From positions 62,001 through 126,000 of the forward strand of contig NCGY01000005.1 of NCBI GenBank assembly GCA_002281775.1: a stretch of 64,000 bases of DNA. The letters are read 5' to 3'. The notes below the pieces were generated by a model. That model did no database searches and was not told the DNA's origin. It worked only from the letters and a program-made list of their open reading frames with translations. Of the stretch, positions 11,158 through 21,576 are shown piece after piece. This DNA is from Hydrogenophilales bacterium 16-64-46 (GTDB taxonomy: Bacteria; Pseudomonadota; Gammaproteobacteria; Burkholderiales; Thiobacillaceae). The position numbers and the translations under genes are program-made. Numbering within the stretch: the stretch's first letter is position 1; each line of letters opens with the position of its first letter.

Positions 11158-11991
11158 TCAGCCGGCTTTTGCAACGAACTTTTCTGCCAGCAGGCGGGCA
11201 ATCAGACTGATCGCCGTTGACGCCGGGCAGGCCGGCTGCGTCTGCACGAGCAACTGCCGGCGCATCACCGCCTGGCGGACTTCCGGGTCGGCCGGAATGT
11301 CGCCCAGGTGGGACAGTTTGAACGGCCGGCCCAGGCTGCCCACGACAAAGCGGTCGAGCACCTGTTGCAACTGATGGGTGATCGCGACCCCTGATCCCGC
11401 GCGGGTAGTCTGGTTCACGATCAGACGTACGCGCTCACGCTGCTGTTGCCCGACCAGCACCTTGATCGTGGCATAGGCGTCGGTGAGCGAAGTGGGTTCC
11501 GGGGTCGCCACCATCAGCACCTCCGACGCCAGCGACACGGCGAACAGCACCACGTCCGATATGCCTGCGCCGGTATCGAGCAGGATCACGTCGAAGCGCG
11601 GCACCAGGCTGTGCACCACGCGTAGGAATTCACCGCGCACCTCGGGCGTCAGCCGCGAATACTCGACCATGCCAGACCCCGCCAGCAAGACCGAAAACCC
11701 GCCGGGGGCAGGCAGGATCGCCTCATCAAGTGTGGCCTTGCCAGTGAAGACATCATGCAGGGTGAGCTTGGGGTAGAGGTTCAGCACCACGTCGAGATTG
11801 GCCAGTCCCAGGTCGGCATCGAGTACCAGCACCTTAAGGCCGCGTTTTGCAAGGGCCGCAGCGAGGTTAGCCGAAACAAAGGTCTTGCCGACACCGCCCT
11901 TGCCGCTGGTGACGGCCAAGACCTTGCCGATGGGGTGCACAAGCAGGGTATCGGCGGCATCCGGCGCGGCAGGTGTGAGGGTTGCGTTCAT
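11158..11991 (-). CDS. MinD/ParA-family P-loop ATPase
   Basis: A 277-residue deviant-Walker ATPase with GKVLAVTSGKGGVGKT near residue 22, followed by LKVLVLDADLGLANLDVVL and LLDTGAGISDVVL. This is the FleN/YlxH/MinD subgroup that positions or counts surface machines such as flagella and pili. No flagellar gene is nearby, so the target is unknown. Its ATG overlaps the stop of the upstream GGDEF gene (ATGA at 11988-11991), linking it to c-di-GMP signalling. Confidence 0.85.
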   Translation of the reverse strand: MNATLTPAAPDAADTLLVHPIGKVLAVTSGKGGVGKTFVSANLAAALAKRGLKVLVLDADLGLANLDVVLNLYPKLTLHDVFTGKATLDEAILPAPGGFSVLLAGSGMVEYSRLTPEVRGEFLRVVHSLVPRFDVILLDTGAGISDVVLFAVSLASEVLMVATPEPTSLTDAYATIKVLVGQQQRERVRLIVNQTTRAGSGVAITHQLQQVLDRFVVGSLGRPFKLSHLGDIPADPEVRQAVMRRQLLVQTQPACPASTAISLIARLLAEKFVAKAG

Positions 11992-12812
11992 GCGTTGACT
12001 CGGGTGAGGGCGGGGCCGGGCAGGGCCAGTTCATCCAGTTCGAGCTGGCCGAAAAGAAGGCCCTTTTCCTCGGCGCTCACGGCCAGCTCGCGCGGCTGGT
12101 CCAGGCACACGCGATTGCGGCCTTCGGTTTTCGCTCGATAGAGTTGCTGGTCGGCGCGTTCGATCCACAGGTCGGCGGTCGAGCGTACCCATTCGGGTGC
12201 GTAGGCACCGCCGATGCTGATGGTTGCAGTCAGTGTCTGCAATGGGGCGATGTCGATCGCGAGCGCCGCCACGCTGGCACGGATGCGTTCCGCCACGGCG
12301 CGTCCGAAGGCCGGGCGGCAGTGCGGCAGGATCACGGCAAATTCCTCGCCGCCGTAGCGCGCCACGGTATCCACGGGGCGCACGCAGCGGGCAAGGCAGT
12401 CGGCGACGGTGCGCAACACCTGGTCGCCGGCCAGATGGCCATGGGTGTCGTTAACGGACTTGAAATGGTCGATGTCGAGCAGCAGCAGCAGGACCGAATC
12501 GCCGGAGCGCGCCACCGTCTCGATGGCGCGTGCCAGTACGCCGTGAAAGTGGCGGCGGTTGCCCAGCCCGGTGAGCGGATCCTTCAGGGACAGGTCGCAC
12601 AGGCCGTCGATGACGCGTTGCAGGTAATGCACCGCGGATTCGTCGGTGTTGCGGTCGCCGTTCTGTGCATCGTGTTCGAGCAGGGCGCGGGCGTCGTCGA
12701 GTTGCAGGGCATGCAGGTCGACAAACGAATCAGGGGGCAATGACGTCAAGGAGGCGAACCCGGGCTGCCAGCGGAATGGCCCGAGTATGTGGGGATTGCG
12801 GGCAATGAGCAA
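11988..12812 (-). CDS. GGDEF diguanylate cyclase
   Basis: A 274-residue protein with an N-terminal segment of unknown type (1-90) and a GGDEF domain from about residue 95 (DPLTGLGNRRHF...LDIDHFKSVNDTHGH...RYGGEEFAVILP). The active-site motif is GGEEF, and the product-inhibition site RPVD lies exactly five residues before it, so the enzyme should make c-di-GMP and be feedback-controlled. There is no transmembrane segment. It overlaps the MinD-like gene by four bases. Confidence 0.92.
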   Translation of the reverse strand: MLIARNPHILGPFRWQPGFASLTSLPPDSFVDLHALQLDDARALLEHDAQNGDRNTDESAVHYLQRVIDGLCDLSLKDPLTGLGNRRHFHGVLARAIETVARSGDSVLLLLLDIDHFKSVNDTHGHLAGDQVLRTVADCLARCVRPVDTVARYGGEEFAVILPHCRPAFGRAVAERIRASVAALAIDIAPLQTLTATISIGGAYAPEWVRSTADLWIERADQQLYRAKTEGRNRVCLDQPRELAVSAEEKGLLFGQLELDELALPGPALTRVNA

Positions 12813-12851
12813 GCCCGGACGGCTTGGAAAATGCGTCCGGGCTGGCGCGCG

Positions 12852-13223
12852 TCAGGCTGCGCTGCCAAATCCCCGGTCGGTAGCGATAAACGGCGCTTTC
12901 AGGCCGGCCAGGCGGCAGCTTTGCGCAATGGGCCCGGCCGGGAACAGCGTGTAAAGAAACTTCAGGCCACCCTGGGCGTGGAAATGTTCGTCCAGGGCGT
13001 CGTGCAGGTCGCGCAGGCTGATCGGTCCCAGGTCCTGGTGACGCGCGTAATAGTGGTGCAGCGCACGGACCACGTCCCAGTGATCGGCGGTGAGGGACAG
13101 GCCCTCATCCCGGGCAATGCGCTCGGCGTCCGCGCGTGTCCAGTCAAAAGGCGCATCGGGGAATTGCGGGTCGGTTGCGGCGTCACGCAGGTAAGAGGTG
13201 ATGTCGGTTGCCAGGGGAATCAT
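12852..13223 (-). CDS. DsrC/TusE-family protein with a single C-terminal-region cysteine
   Basis: A 123-residue homolog of the sulfur-carrier proteins DsrC and TusE; the start is set by a strong GGAGGAG site before ATG 13221-13223. The family core is clear: SLTADHWDVVRALHHYYARH, GGLKFLYTLFPAGP and QSCRLAGLKAP. DsrC proteins have two redox cysteines in the C-terminal arm. Here the inner one is kept (Cys103), but the outer position is Ala114 and the chain continues nine residues to end GFGSAA. Cys103 is the only cysteine. TusE would normally keep the outer one, so this fits neither class and may be regulatory. Confidence 0.85.
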   Translation of the reverse strand: MIPLATDITSYLRDAATDPQFPDAPFDWTRADAERIARDEGLSLTADHWDVVRALHHYYARHQDLGPISLRDLHDALDEHFHAQGGLKFLYTLFPAGPIAQSCRLAGLKAPFIATDRGFGSAA

Positions 13224-13332
13224 GGTGGGCTCCTCCAGAAGGGTTGTCCTGATTGTCAGCGTAGTCCAGTGCCACGCAGGTACAAGCAGATTCCGTCGAT
13301 AGGCCGGGTGGGCTCGTGGATAATGCCGCCGC

Positions 13333-14502
13333 ATGAATGCGGTTCCCTACTGGCGCCTGTCCGGTTTCTATTTTTTCTACTTTGCCTTTGTCGGGGCCAT
13401 GTCGCCATTCTGGGGGCTGTACCTGCAATCGCTGGCCTTCAGTGCGGTCGAAATCGGCGTGCTGATGTCCTTGCTGCAGGTGATGCGGATCTTTGCGCCC
13501 AATATATGGGGGCACATTGCCGACCGCACCGGCCGGCGTACCACCATCGTGCAGTTGGCCGCCTTCGGCAGCATGCTGGCATTCTGCGGCGTGTTCTTCG
13601 GCAGCAGTTTCTGGTGGCTGTTTGCGGTGATGGCGGCGCTGAGTTTCTTCTGGAGCGCCTCACTGCCCTTGGTCGAGGCCATGACCCTGTCGCACCTGGG
13701 CGACCACATCGGCGCGTACGGACGGGTGCGGCTGTGGGGGTCGATCGGATTCATCGTCATGGTGGTCGGGCTGGGCTACGCCTTCGATATGGTGTCGATC
13801 AGCTGGCTGCCCTGGGCGGTGCTGGCGGTGATGTTAGGAATTGCCGTGTTTGCGCGGGTGATTCCCGAGGCGGAAATCCTCGCCCATCCGAGCGACGCGC
13901 ATTCGATCTGGGTCATCGTCAAGCGCCCGGACGTGGCCGCGCTACTCGTCGCCTGCCTGCTGATGGCGTTCACCCACGGGCCTTACTACACCTTCTATTC
14001 GATCTATCTGGTCGATCACGGCTACGACAAATCCACGGTGGGCTGGTTGTGGGCGCTGGGCGTGCTGTGCGAGATCGGCATCTTCCTCATCATCCCGCGC
14101 ATTTTTGCGAAGGTGACGCCGCGCACGCTGATTCTTGCCAGCTTTGTGCTGGCGGTGCTGCGTTTCCTGCTGATTGCCTGGGGAGTCGAGTCGACCTGGA
14201 TCGTGTGGGGCGCGCAGACGCTGCACGCCTTTACCTTTGGCACTTATCATGCGGCGGCGGTGGCGCTGATCCACCAGCATTTCCGTGGCCGTCATCAGGC
14301 ACGCGGGCAGGCGCTCTACACCAGCCTGTCGTACGGCGTCGGCGGCACGCTCGGCGGGCTGGTCAGCGGCGTGACCTGGGAAGGACTGGGTGCCGACTGG
14401 ACCTTCACCCTGGCAGCGGCCAGTGCCGCGCTGGCCTGGGTGGTGTATGCACTGGCAGGCAGACCCCGCGCGACGCATGAGGGTAAACCGGCCAAGCTAT
14501 GA
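13333..14502 (+). CDS. MFS transporter (3-phenylpropionate/HcaT-like)
   Basis: A 389-residue inner-membrane protein with about 12 hydrophobic segments, of the major facilitator superfamily. The opening YWRLSGFYFFYFAFVGAMSP and the loop GHIADRTGRRTT resemble the MFS_1-like group that includes HcaT and nucleoside permeases. Substrate is not predictable. It is divergent from the DsrC-like gene (109-base shared region) and runs toward leuC. Confidence 0.85.
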   Translation: MNAVPYWRLSGFYFFYFAFVGAMSPFWGLYLQSLAFSAVEIGVLMSLLQVMRIFAPNIWGHIADRTGRRTTIVQLAAFGSMLAFCGVFFGSSFWWLFAVMAALSFFWSASLPLVEAMTLSHLGDHIGAYGRVRLWGSIGFIVMVVGLGYAFDMVSISWLPWAVLAVMLGIAVFARVIPEAEILAHPSDAHSIWVIVKRPDVAALLVACLLMAFTHGPYYTFYSIYLVDHGYDKSTVGWLWALGVLCEIGIFLIIPRIFAKVTPRTLILASFVLAVLRFLLIAWGVESTWIVWGAQTLHAFTFGTYHAAAVALIHQHFRGRHQARGQALYTSLSYGVGGTLGGLVSGVTWEGLGADWTFTLAAASAALAWVVYALAGRPRATHEGKPAKL

Positions 14503-14540
14503 AATAATTCGTTTTTTACGCAGATTGACACGGTCTCCGC

Positions 14541-15944
14541 ATGTCCGGCCTTACCCTGTTCCAGAAATTGTGGGATGCCCACGTCGTTCACGTCGAGTCC
14601 GACGGCACCACCTTGCTGTATATCGACCGCCATCTGGTGCACGAAGTCACCAGTCCGCAGGCGTTCGAGGGCCTGAAACTGGCGCACCGCCTGCCGCGCC
14701 GTGTGGATGCGGCCGTGGCCGTGCCCGATCACAACGTGCCGACGACCGACCGCTCGCAGGGCATCACCGACCCGGTGTCGCGCCTGCAGGTGGAAACGCT
14801 GGACGCCAATTGCGCCACCTTCGGCATCCGCGAATTCAAGATGGGCGACATCCGCCAGGGCATCGTCCACGTCATCGGCCCGGAAGAGGGCCTGACCCTG
14901 CCGGGCATGACCGTCGTCTGCGGCGACTCGCACACCTCCACGCACGGCGCGTTCGGCGCGCTGGCATTTGGCATCGGCACGTCGGAAGTCGAGCACGTGC
15001 TCGCCACCCAGTGCTTGTGGCAGAAGCCTTCGAAAACCCTGCTGATCAAGGTCGAGGGCGTCCTGGGACGTGGCGTCACCGCCAAGGACATCGCGCTGGC
15101 GGTGATCGGCAAGATCGGTACCGCCGGTGGCACTGGCTATGCGATGGAATTTGGCGGCGCGGCGATTCGTGGCCTGTCGATGGAAGGCCGCATGACGCTG
15201 TGCAACATGGCGATCGAGGCGGGCGCGCGTGCCGGCATGGTCGCGGTCGATGACACCACGATCGACTACGTGAAAGGCCGTCCCTTTGCGCCCACCGGCG
15301 CGGCGTGGGATCAGGCCGTGGCCTGGTGGAAGACACTGCATTCCGACGCCGACGCCGCGTTTGACAGCGTGGTCGAACTCGACGCCGCCGCCATCGAGCC
15401 GCAGGTGACCTGGGGCACGTCGCCCGAGATGGTCACCACGGTGCATGGCCGCGTGCCCGACCCCGCCGCTGCGCCCAGCGAGGTGAAGCGCCACGACTGG
15501 ACGCGCGCGCTCGAATACATGGGTCTGTCCGCGGCAACGCCCATCGAGCAGATCAGCATCGACAAGGTCTTCATCGGCTCCTGCACCAACTCCCGCATCG
15601 AGGACCTGCGTGAGGCCGCCGCCGTAGTACGGGGGCGCAAAAAGGCCGATTCGGTCAAGCTTGCGATGGTCGTGCCGGGGTCAGGGTTGGTGAAGCAGCA
15701 GGCCGAGGCCGAGGGACTGGACAGAATTTTCCTCGACGCCGGATTCGAATGGCGCGAACCCGGCTGCTCGATGTGTCTGGCGATGAACGCCGACCGGCTG
15801 GAACCGGGCGAGCGCTGTGCTTCCACCAGCAACCGCAATTTTGAAGGCCGGCAGGGGCAGGGTGGGCGCACCCACCTGGTCAGCCCGGCCATGGCCGCAG
15901 CCGCCGGCATTGCCGGTCATTTCGTCGACGTACGCACTTTTTAA
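14541..15944 (+). CDS. leuC: 3-isopropylmalate dehydratase large subunit
   Basis: LeuC with LeuD isomerises 2- to 3-isopropylmalate in leucine synthesis using a [4Fe-4S] cluster. The 467-residue protein has the aconitase-family signatures [20 protein letters not shown] and the cluster cysteines in [13 protein letters not shown] and [11 protein letters not shown]. The operon order leuC-small lipoprotein-leuD-leuB follows. Confidence 0.97.
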   Translation: MSGLTLFQKLWDAHVVHVESDGTTLLYIDRHLVHEVTSPQAFEGLKLAHRLPRRVDAAVAVPDHNVPTTDRSQGITDPVSRLQVETLDANCATFGIREFKMGDIRQGIVHVIGPEEGLTLPGMTVVCGDSHTSTHGAFGALAFGIGTSEVEHVLATQCLWQKPSKTLLIKVEGVLGRGVTAKDIALAVIGKIGTAGGTGYAMEFGGAAIRGLSMEGRMTLCNMAIEAGARAGMVAVDDTTIDYVKGRPFAPTGAAWDQAVAWWKTLHSDADAAFDSVVELDAAAIEPQVTWGTSPEMVTTVHGRVPDPAAAPSEVKRHDWTRALEYMGLSAATPIEQISIDKVFIGSCTNSRIEDLREAAAVVRGRKKADSVKLAMVVPGSGLVKQQAEAEGLDRIFLDAGFEWREPGCSMCLAMNADRLEPGERCASTSNRNFEGRQGQGGRTHLVSPAMAAAAGIAGHFVDVRTF

Positions 15945-15956
15945 GGAGAACACACC

Positions 15957-16082
15957 ATGAAACTGATGATTGCCGCATTGATGGCGGCCATGCTCACATT
16001 GGCCGGCTGCAACACCGTGCAGGGCATGGGCCAGGACATCCAGAAGGCCGGCGACGCGATCGAACGCGCGGGCAGCAAGTAA
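15957..16082 (+). CDS. Entericidin-family small lipoprotein
   Basis: A 41-residue protein too short for most gene callers. It has a Lys-start signal peptide, a lipobox ending in LAGC (Cys18) and a mature tail [20 protein letters not shown] typical of entericidin A/B. A GGAG site precedes the ATG. In betaproteobacteria this gene is often found between leuC and leuD, as here (12 and 1 base gaps). The reason for that linkage is not known. Confidence 0.88.
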   Translation: MKLMIAALMAAMLTLAGCNTVQGMGQDIQKAGDAIERAGSK

Positions 16083-16083
16083 A

Positions 16084-16722
16084 GTGCAGGCATTCACCAT
16101 GCTGAATGGCTTGGTATGTCCGCTCGACCGGGCCAACGTCGACACCGACGCCATCATTCCCAAGCAGTTCCTGAAGTCGATTAAGCGCTCGGGCTTCGGC
16201 CCCAACCTGTTCGACGAATGGCGCTACCTCGACCATGGCGAGCCCGGCATGGACCCCGCGAGCCGCCAGCCCAACCCCGATTTCGTGCTGAACTTTCCTC
16301 GCTACAAGGGCGCGTCGGTGCTGCTTGCACGCGACAACTTCGGCTGCGGTTCGAGCCGTGAGCATGCGCCCTGGGCGCTGGAAGACTATGGATTCCGCGC
16401 AATCATCGCGCCGAGCTACGCCGACATCTTCTACAACAATTGCTTCAAGAACGGCATCCTGCCGATCGTGCTTGAAGCAGCCACGGTGGGACGCCTGTTC
16501 GCCGAATGTGACGCGAGCGAGGGCTACCGTCTCCTGGTCGATCTGGACAAGCAGACCGTGACCACGCCCGGTGGCGAAGTGCTGGCGTTCGAGGTGGACG
16601 GCGGTCGCAAGCACCGGTTGCTGAACGGCTTGGATGACATCGGCCTGACCTTGCTCCAGTCGGACAAGATCAAGGCGTACGAAGAGCGGCGCAAGACGGA
16701 AGCGCCATGGTTGTTTGCTTGA
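16084..16722 (+). CDS. leuD: 3-isopropylmalate dehydratase small subunit
   Basis: LeuD is the swivelling-domain partner of LeuC. The 212-residue protein starts at GTG 16084, one base after the entericidin stop; the family N-terminus aligns with [20 protein letters not shown], so the later ATG (16099) would cut conserved residues. Motifs [12 protein letters not shown] and [14 protein letters not shown] are present. Confidence 0.96.
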   Translation: MQAFTMLNGLVCPLDRANVDTDAIIPKQFLKSIKRSGFGPNLFDEWRYLDHGEPGMDPASRQPNPDFVLNFPRYKGASVLLARDNFGCGSSREHAPWALEDYGFRAIIAPSYADIFYNNCFKNGILPIVLEAATVGRLFAECDASEGYRLLVDLDKQTVTTPGGEVLAFEVDGGRKHRLLNGLDDIGLTLLQSDKIKAYEERRKTEAPWLFA

Positions 16723-16809
16723 TTGTTTAACAGGGGGCAGCAGAGGTAAGGGCCTCGGGCTGCTGGATGGTTCTCCCTCCTTCTCCGTCGTTTTTTTGCA
16801 GGCAATAAG

Positions 16810-17871
16810 ATGAAACTAGCAGTACTTCCCGGCGACGGTATCGGCCCTGAAATCGTCGCCCAGGCCGTCAAGGTTCTGAATGTCCTGAAATCCGAAGGTG
16901 TGGCCATCGAGATGGAAACCGCGCCCATCGGCGGTGCGGGTTATGACGCGGCGGGCGACCCGCTGCCCGAAGCCACACTCAAACTCGCGCGCGAGGCGGA
17001 CGCCGTCCTGCTGGGTGCCGTCGGCGGTCCGCAGTACGACGCGCTCGACCGGCCGCTACGCCCTGAGCGTGGCCTCTTGCGCATCCGTAAGGAGCTCAAT
17101 CTTTTCGCCAACCTGCGGCCGGCGCTGCTGTATCCGGAACTCGCGGGCGCGTCGTCGCTGAAGCCCGAGGTGGTGTCCGGCCTGGACATCATGATCGTGC
17201 GCGAGCTCACCGGCGACGTGTACTTCGGCCAGCCGCGCGGCATCGAGATTCGCAATGGTGAGCGGGTGGGCTTCAACACCATGCTGTATTCCGAATCCGA
17301 GGTGCGCCGGGTCGCCCACGTCGCCTTCGGCATCGCGATGAAGCGCAGCAAGAAACTCTGCTCGGTCGAGAAAGCCAACGTGCTCGAGTGTTCGGAGTTG
17401 TGGAAGACGGTGATGATCGAGGTGTCGAAGGATTACCCCGAGGTCGAGCTCTCGCACATGTACGTCGACAACGCCGCCATGCAGATGATCAAGTGGCCGA
17501 AGCAGTTCGACACGATGGTCACGGGCAACATCTTCGGCGACATCCTGTCGGATGCCGCTTCTATGCTATCCGGTTCCATCGGCATGTTGCCGTCGGCCTC
17601 ATTGGACGAGCATAACAAGGGCATGTACGAACCCATCCACGGTTCGGCACCGGACATTGCCGGCAAGAATCTGGCGAATCCGCTGGCGACGATACTCTCG
17701 GTGGCGATGATGTACCGCTATACCTTTGCCGATATCGCAACGGCCGACCGCATCGAGAACGCGGTGAAGAAGGTGATCGCGCAGGGCTATCGCACCGGCG
17801 ACATCTGGACCGAAGGCACGCATAAGGTGTCATGCAGCGAAATGGGCGACGCGGTCGTCAAGGCGATGTGA
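16810..17871 (+). CDS. leuB: 3-isopropylmalate dehydrogenase
   Basis: LeuB oxidatively decarboxylates 3-isopropylmalate with NAD. The 353-residue protein starts [20 protein letters not shown] and carries [14 protein letters not shown], the YFGQPRG loop and the metal-binding [14 protein letters not shown] segment. It lies 87 bases after leuD; that gap has no clear terminator, so the genes may be cotranscribed. Confidence 0.97.
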   Translation: MKLAVLPGDGIGPEIVAQAVKVLNVLKSEGVAIEMETAPIGGAGYDAAGDPLPEATLKLAREADAVLLGAVGGPQYDALDRPLRPERGLLRIRKELNLFANLRPALLYPELAGASSLKPEVVSGLDIMIVRELTGDVYFGQPRGIEIRNGERVGFNTMLYSESEVRRVAHVAFGIAMKRSKKLCSVEKANVLECSELWKTVMIEVSKDYPEVELSHMYVDNAAMQMIKWPKQFDTMVTGNIFGDILSDAASMLSGSIGMLPSASLDEHNKGMYEPIHGSAPDIAGKNLANPLATILSVAMMYRYTFADIATADRIENAVKKVIAQGYRTGDIWTEGTHKVSCSEMGDAVVKAM

Positions 17872-17915
17872 TTCTTCCCGCATGATGCGGGACAGGTTTT
17901 CTGGAGACTTCAAGA

Positions 17916-19028
17916 ATGATGAAAGTTGGACTGATCGGCTGGCGCGGCATGGTGGGCTCGGTGCTCATGGGGCGGATGAAGGAAGAACGCGATTTCGAAG
18001 TGATCGACCCGGTGTTCTTCACCACGTCGAACGTCGGCGGCAAGGGGCCGGACATCGGCCGAGATGTCCCGCCGCTCAAGGATGCCAACAGTCTCGACGA
18101 ACTGAAAGCCTGCGATGCGATCATCAGCTGCCAGGGTGGCGATTACACTCAGGCAATCTATCCGCAGCTGCGCGCGACCGGCTGGACCGGCTACTGGATC
18201 GACGCCGCCTCGACCCTGCGCATGAAGGACGAGGCCATCATCATCCTCGACCCGGTCAACGGCCAGGTGATCCGCGACGGCATCGCCGGCGGCGTGAAAA
18301 CCTACGTCGGCGGCAATTGCACCGTGTCGCTGATGCTGATGGCGATGGGCGGGCTGTTTGACGCCGGGCTGGTCGAGTGGGTGTCGCCGATGACCTACCA
18401 GGCGGCCTCCGGTGCCGGTGCACGCAACATGAAGGAACTCATCCTGCAGATGGGCGCGATTCATGGCGAAGTCGCCGACATGGTCGGCGACCCCGCTGCC
18501 GCGATCCTGGAAATCGACCGCAAGGTGGCCGAGTTCATCCGCTCCGACGACTACCCGCTCGACGCCTGGCCGGTGCCGCTGGCCGGCAACCTCATCCCTT
18601 GGATCGACGTCGCGCTGGCGTCCGGCCAGTCCAAGGAAGAGTGGAAGGCGCAGGTCGAGGCCAACAAGATCATGGGCCGCAGCGACCGCCAGATTCCGAT
18701 CGACGGCCTCTGCGTGCGTGTGGGCGCGATGCGCTGCCACTCGCAGGCGCTGACCATCAAGATGACGAAGGACGTGCCGCTGGACGACATCCACGGCCTG
18801 CTGGCCGCGCACAACGACTGGGTGAAAGTGGTGCCGAACGACCGCGATATCACCATGCGCGAACTGACTCCGGCAGCTGTCACCGGCACACTCACCATGC
18901 CGATTGGCCGGATGCGCAAGCTCAACATGGGGCCGCAGTATCTCACCGCGTTCACCGTCGGCGACCAGCTGCTGTGGGGCGCGGCCGAGCCGTTGCGTCG
19001 CATGTTGCGCATTCTGCTCGAAGCCTGA
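17916..19028 (+). CDS. asd: Aspartate-semialdehyde dehydrogenase
   Basis: Asd makes aspartate semialdehyde, the branch point to lysine, diaminopimelate, threonine and methionine. The 370-residue protein starts [17 protein letters not shown] (NADP-binding), and the catalytic cysteine is in [16 protein letters not shown]. Length and motifs fit the Gram-negative family. It precedes fimV, the usual order in betaproteobacteria. Confidence 0.97.
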   Translation: MMKVGLIGWRGMVGSVLMGRMKEERDFEVIDPVFFTTSNVGGKGPDIGRDVPPLKDANSLDELKACDAIISCQGGDYTQAIYPQLRATGWTGYWIDAASTLRMKDEAIIILDPVNGQVIRDGIAGGVKTYVGGNCTVSLMLMAMGGLFDAGLVEWVSPMTYQAASGAGARNMKELILQMGAIHGEVADMVGDPAAAILEIDRKVAEFIRSDDYPLDAWPVPLAGNLIPWIDVALASGQSKEEWKAQVEANKIMGRSDRQIPIDGLCVRVGAMRCHSQALTIKMTKDVPLDDIHGLLAAHNDWVKVVPNDRDITMRELTPAAVTGTLTMPIGRMRKLNMGPQYLTAFTVGDQLLWGAAEPLRRMLRILLEA

Positions 19029-19158
19029 AAACAACACTACCGCACATCGGGGCTTGTGCGGGCGCACTTTATGCTCTAAAGATTGCGCCTGACGCGCCGT
19101 CAATTAAGGCGTCGAGTATTCAACGCCCGTTCAGAAACGGGCTCAGGGGAGAAACCGG

Positions 19159-21576
19159 ATGAAATTGAAGCGCTTCACCACCCAGCTGGCCGTCGCTGGC
19201 CTGATCGCGTTGCCCCTCATGGCAAACGCCGCCGGGCTGGGCAAACTGTCGGTACGTTCGGCGTTGGGACAGCCGCTTGCAGCAGAGATCGAACTCTTCG
19301 CCGCCGACAAGGCCGAGCTGGACAGCCTGTCGGCCACGCTGGCGTCGGACCAGGCGTTTCGTGATGCAAGGGTGGAGTTCTCTCCTGTGTTGTCCACCCT
19401 GCGCTTTGCCGTCGAGAAAAAATCCAACGGCAAGGCGGTGCTGAAAGTCACGTCCTCGCGGCCAGTCAACGATCCCTTCATCGACATGCTGGTCGAGCTG
19501 TCCTGGGCGTCGGGCCGTCTGGTTCGTGAATACACCATGCTGCTCGACCCGCCCGGCATGGTCGTCGAGCAGGCCGTTCCCCCGGTGGCACCGACGCCCG
19601 CGCAGGTTGCGCCCGCGCCCAAGCCGGCCACGCAAAACGGTGCACCCGTCGCAGCCAAACCCGCCGATCCGGTTGCAGCTCCGGCCGCCAAACCGGCGCA
19701 GGCGGCCCAACCCGTGCCTGCGAAACCCACAATGGCAAGCCCGGACAGCATAGCCGTCAAGCGCGGCGACACCCTGGTCGGAATCGCCAAGCGTGTGCAG
19801 CCCGAGGGTGTGAGCCTGGAGCAGACCCTGCTTGGCCTCTATCAGAAGAACACGGCGGCATTCGACGGCAACATGAACCGTCTCAAGGCGGGCAAGACCC
19901 TGAATGTGCCCGATGCCGACGTGCTTTCCGCCATTCCCCGGAAAGAAGCCGTGCGCGAGATCAGATTGCAGGCGGACGACTGGCGTGCCTACCGGCAGAA
20001 ACTGGCAGATGCTGCCAGCACCGCGCCCGAGGCCGCGCCTGCACCCGGCCAGGCCAGCAGCGGCAAGATCACGCCCAAGGTGGAAGATCGCGCCAAGCCT
20101 GCGCCTGACGCCCAGAAAGATGTGCTCAAGCTGTCCAAGGCCCCGGCGGCGGATGCCAGGGCCAAGGCCGACGAGGCCCGTGCGCTGCAGGACAAGCTGC
20201 GCGCGCAGGAAGAAGACGCCATCGCCCGCCAGAAGGCGCTGGAAGAGTCTGACCAGCGCGTTGCCGTCCTGGAAAAGCAGATTCAGGACATGCAGAAGCT
20301 AGTCGACATGAAGGAACAGGCGCTGGCCGAGGCCGAGAAGCCGGTCGCCCCGCCCGCTCCCGAATCCGGGAAGAAGCCGGTTCCCGCCAAGCCCCCTGCA
20401 CCGGTCGTAGAAACTTCGGCCGCACCGGAGGTGGCCGATAACTGGTACGACCCCTTGCTGGCCAATCCGCTTTACTGGGGGGGCGGTCTTGCCGTCATCG
20501 GCCTGGGAGGGCTGTTGTGGTGGATGATGGCCAGTGGCAATCGCCGCCGTACCAAGGCGATCAACACCGCCGCGCTCGACGACAGCATCATGAGCGGTGG
20601 CGATCTGCACCCCAATACCGTCGTGGGGGCAGCGTCAGGTGGCAGCATCAACACCGGCGACACCTCCTTCCTCACCGATTTCAGCCAGGCCGGTCTGGGC
20701 ACCATCGACACGCACGATGTCGACCCCATCGCTGAAGCCGATGTTTACATGGCGTATGGCCGCGATGCGCAGGCCGAGGAAATCCTCAAGGAAGCCATCG
20801 TCAAGAATCCGGATCGCCACGAAGTGCGCGTGAAGTTGCTGGAAATCTATGCTGCGCGCCGCAACCCGGCCGCGTTCGAAACGGTGGCCGGCGATCTTCT
20901 TGCGGCGCTGGGCGACAAGGCGCATCCGCTATGGCACAAGACCTGCGAAATGGGCCGGGGTATCGATCCGACCAACCCGCTGTACGGCGGTGTGCAGGCT
21001 GCGGACGCGCCGGTCGCCACCGTGGCGGCAACGGCCGCCATCGCCGGTGGCGCGATGGCAATGGAAGTCTCGCCGAGTGTCGCCGAGCCGGCCCCGACCG
21101 CACCTGAGCCCGAAGCGTTCCGTCCTGCTGAGCCGGTACCCGAACCCGACCCGGTGACCGCGAGCACGCCGATGGAATTCGAAAGCCCGGGCCATGTGCT
21201 CAATTTCGAGTCGCAGCCGGAAGCCGCCGCCCCCGAGATGCCCGCCTACGTCGAACCGAGCACCCAGGGCCTGGATTTCGATCTGCCCGAACTGGATCTG
21301 CCCGATACCGCCGATGAACTGAAGCTCGATCTCGGCTTGGAAGAAGACAACAGCCCCGACAGCAAATTCGATTTCAGCGGCCTCGATCTTGATCTGGGTG
21401 AGGACGGCGGTAACGAGCTCGAACTCGACGAAGTCGGCACCAAGCTCGATCTGGCCCGGGCCTACGTGGAAATGGGTGACAAGGAAGGCGCGCGCGAAAT
21501 CCTCAATGAAGTGCTGGCTGAAGGCAGCGAACGGCAGAAAACCGACGCGAAAGGCCTGCTCGCCACGCTTGGCTGA
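19159..21576 (+). CDS. fimV: FimV-family peptidoglycan-binding inner-membrane protein
   Basis: FimV organises polar structures and is needed for type IV pilus assembly and c-di-GMP/cAMP signalling at the pole. The 805-residue protein has a signal peptide (1-24), the conserved FimV N-domain (GKLSVRSALGQPLAAEIEL), an Ala/Pro linker, a LysM-like module (about 195-255), a coiled coil (about 325-395), one membrane segment around 440-460 (YWGGGLAVIGLGGLLWWMM), an acidic cytoplasmic region and the C-terminal TPR-like motif LDLARAYVEMGDKEGAREIL. Confidence 0.92.
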   Translation: MKLKRFTTQLAVAGLIALPLMANAAGLGKLSVRSALGQPLAAEIELFAADKAELDSLSATLASDQAFRDARVEFSPVLSTLRFAVEKKSNGKAVLKVTSSRPVNDPFIDMLVELSWASGRLVREYTMLLDPPGMVVEQAVPPVAPTPAQVAPAPKPATQNGAPVAAKPADPVAAPAAKPAQAAQPVPAKPTMASPDSIAVKRGDTLVGIAKRVQPEGVSLEQTLLGLYQKNTAAFDGNMNRLKAGKTLNVPDADVLSAIPRKEAVREIRLQADDWRAYRQKLADAASTAPEAAPAPGQASSGKITPKVEDRAKPAPDAQKDVLKLSKAPAADARAKADEARALQDKLRAQEEDAIARQKALEESDQRVAVLEKQIQDMQKLVDMKEQALAEAEKPVAPPAPESGKKPVPAKPPAPVVETSAAPEVADNWYDPLLANPLYWGGGLAVIGLGGLLWWMMASGNRRRTKAINTAALDDSIMSGGDLHPNTVVGAASGGSINTGDTSFLTDFSQAGLGTIDTHDVDPIAEADVYMAYGRDAQAEEILKEAIVKNPDRHEVRVKLLEIYAARRNPAAFETVAGDLLAALGDKAHPLWHKTCEMGRGIDPTNPLYGGVQAADAPVATVAATAAIAGGAMAMEVSPSVAEPAPTAPEPEAFRPAEPVPEPDPVTASTPMEFESPGHVLNFESQPEAAAPEMPAYVEPSTQGLDFDLPELDLPDTADELKLDLGLEEDNSPDSKFDFSGLDLDLGEDGGNELELDEVGTKLDLARAYVEMGDKEGAREILNEVLAEGSERQKTDAKGLLATLG

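Noticed and set aside
12789..14480. 563-codon plus frame across the DsrC-like and MFS genes
   Set aside because: It is out of frame with the MFS gene, crosses the divergent promoter region, and reads as Arg/Gly/His-rich shadow sequence.
19040..19061. Hairpin CCGCACA/TGTGCGG after asd as a terminator
   Set aside because: A perfect 7-bp stem but no T-run follows, so intrinsic termination is doubtful.
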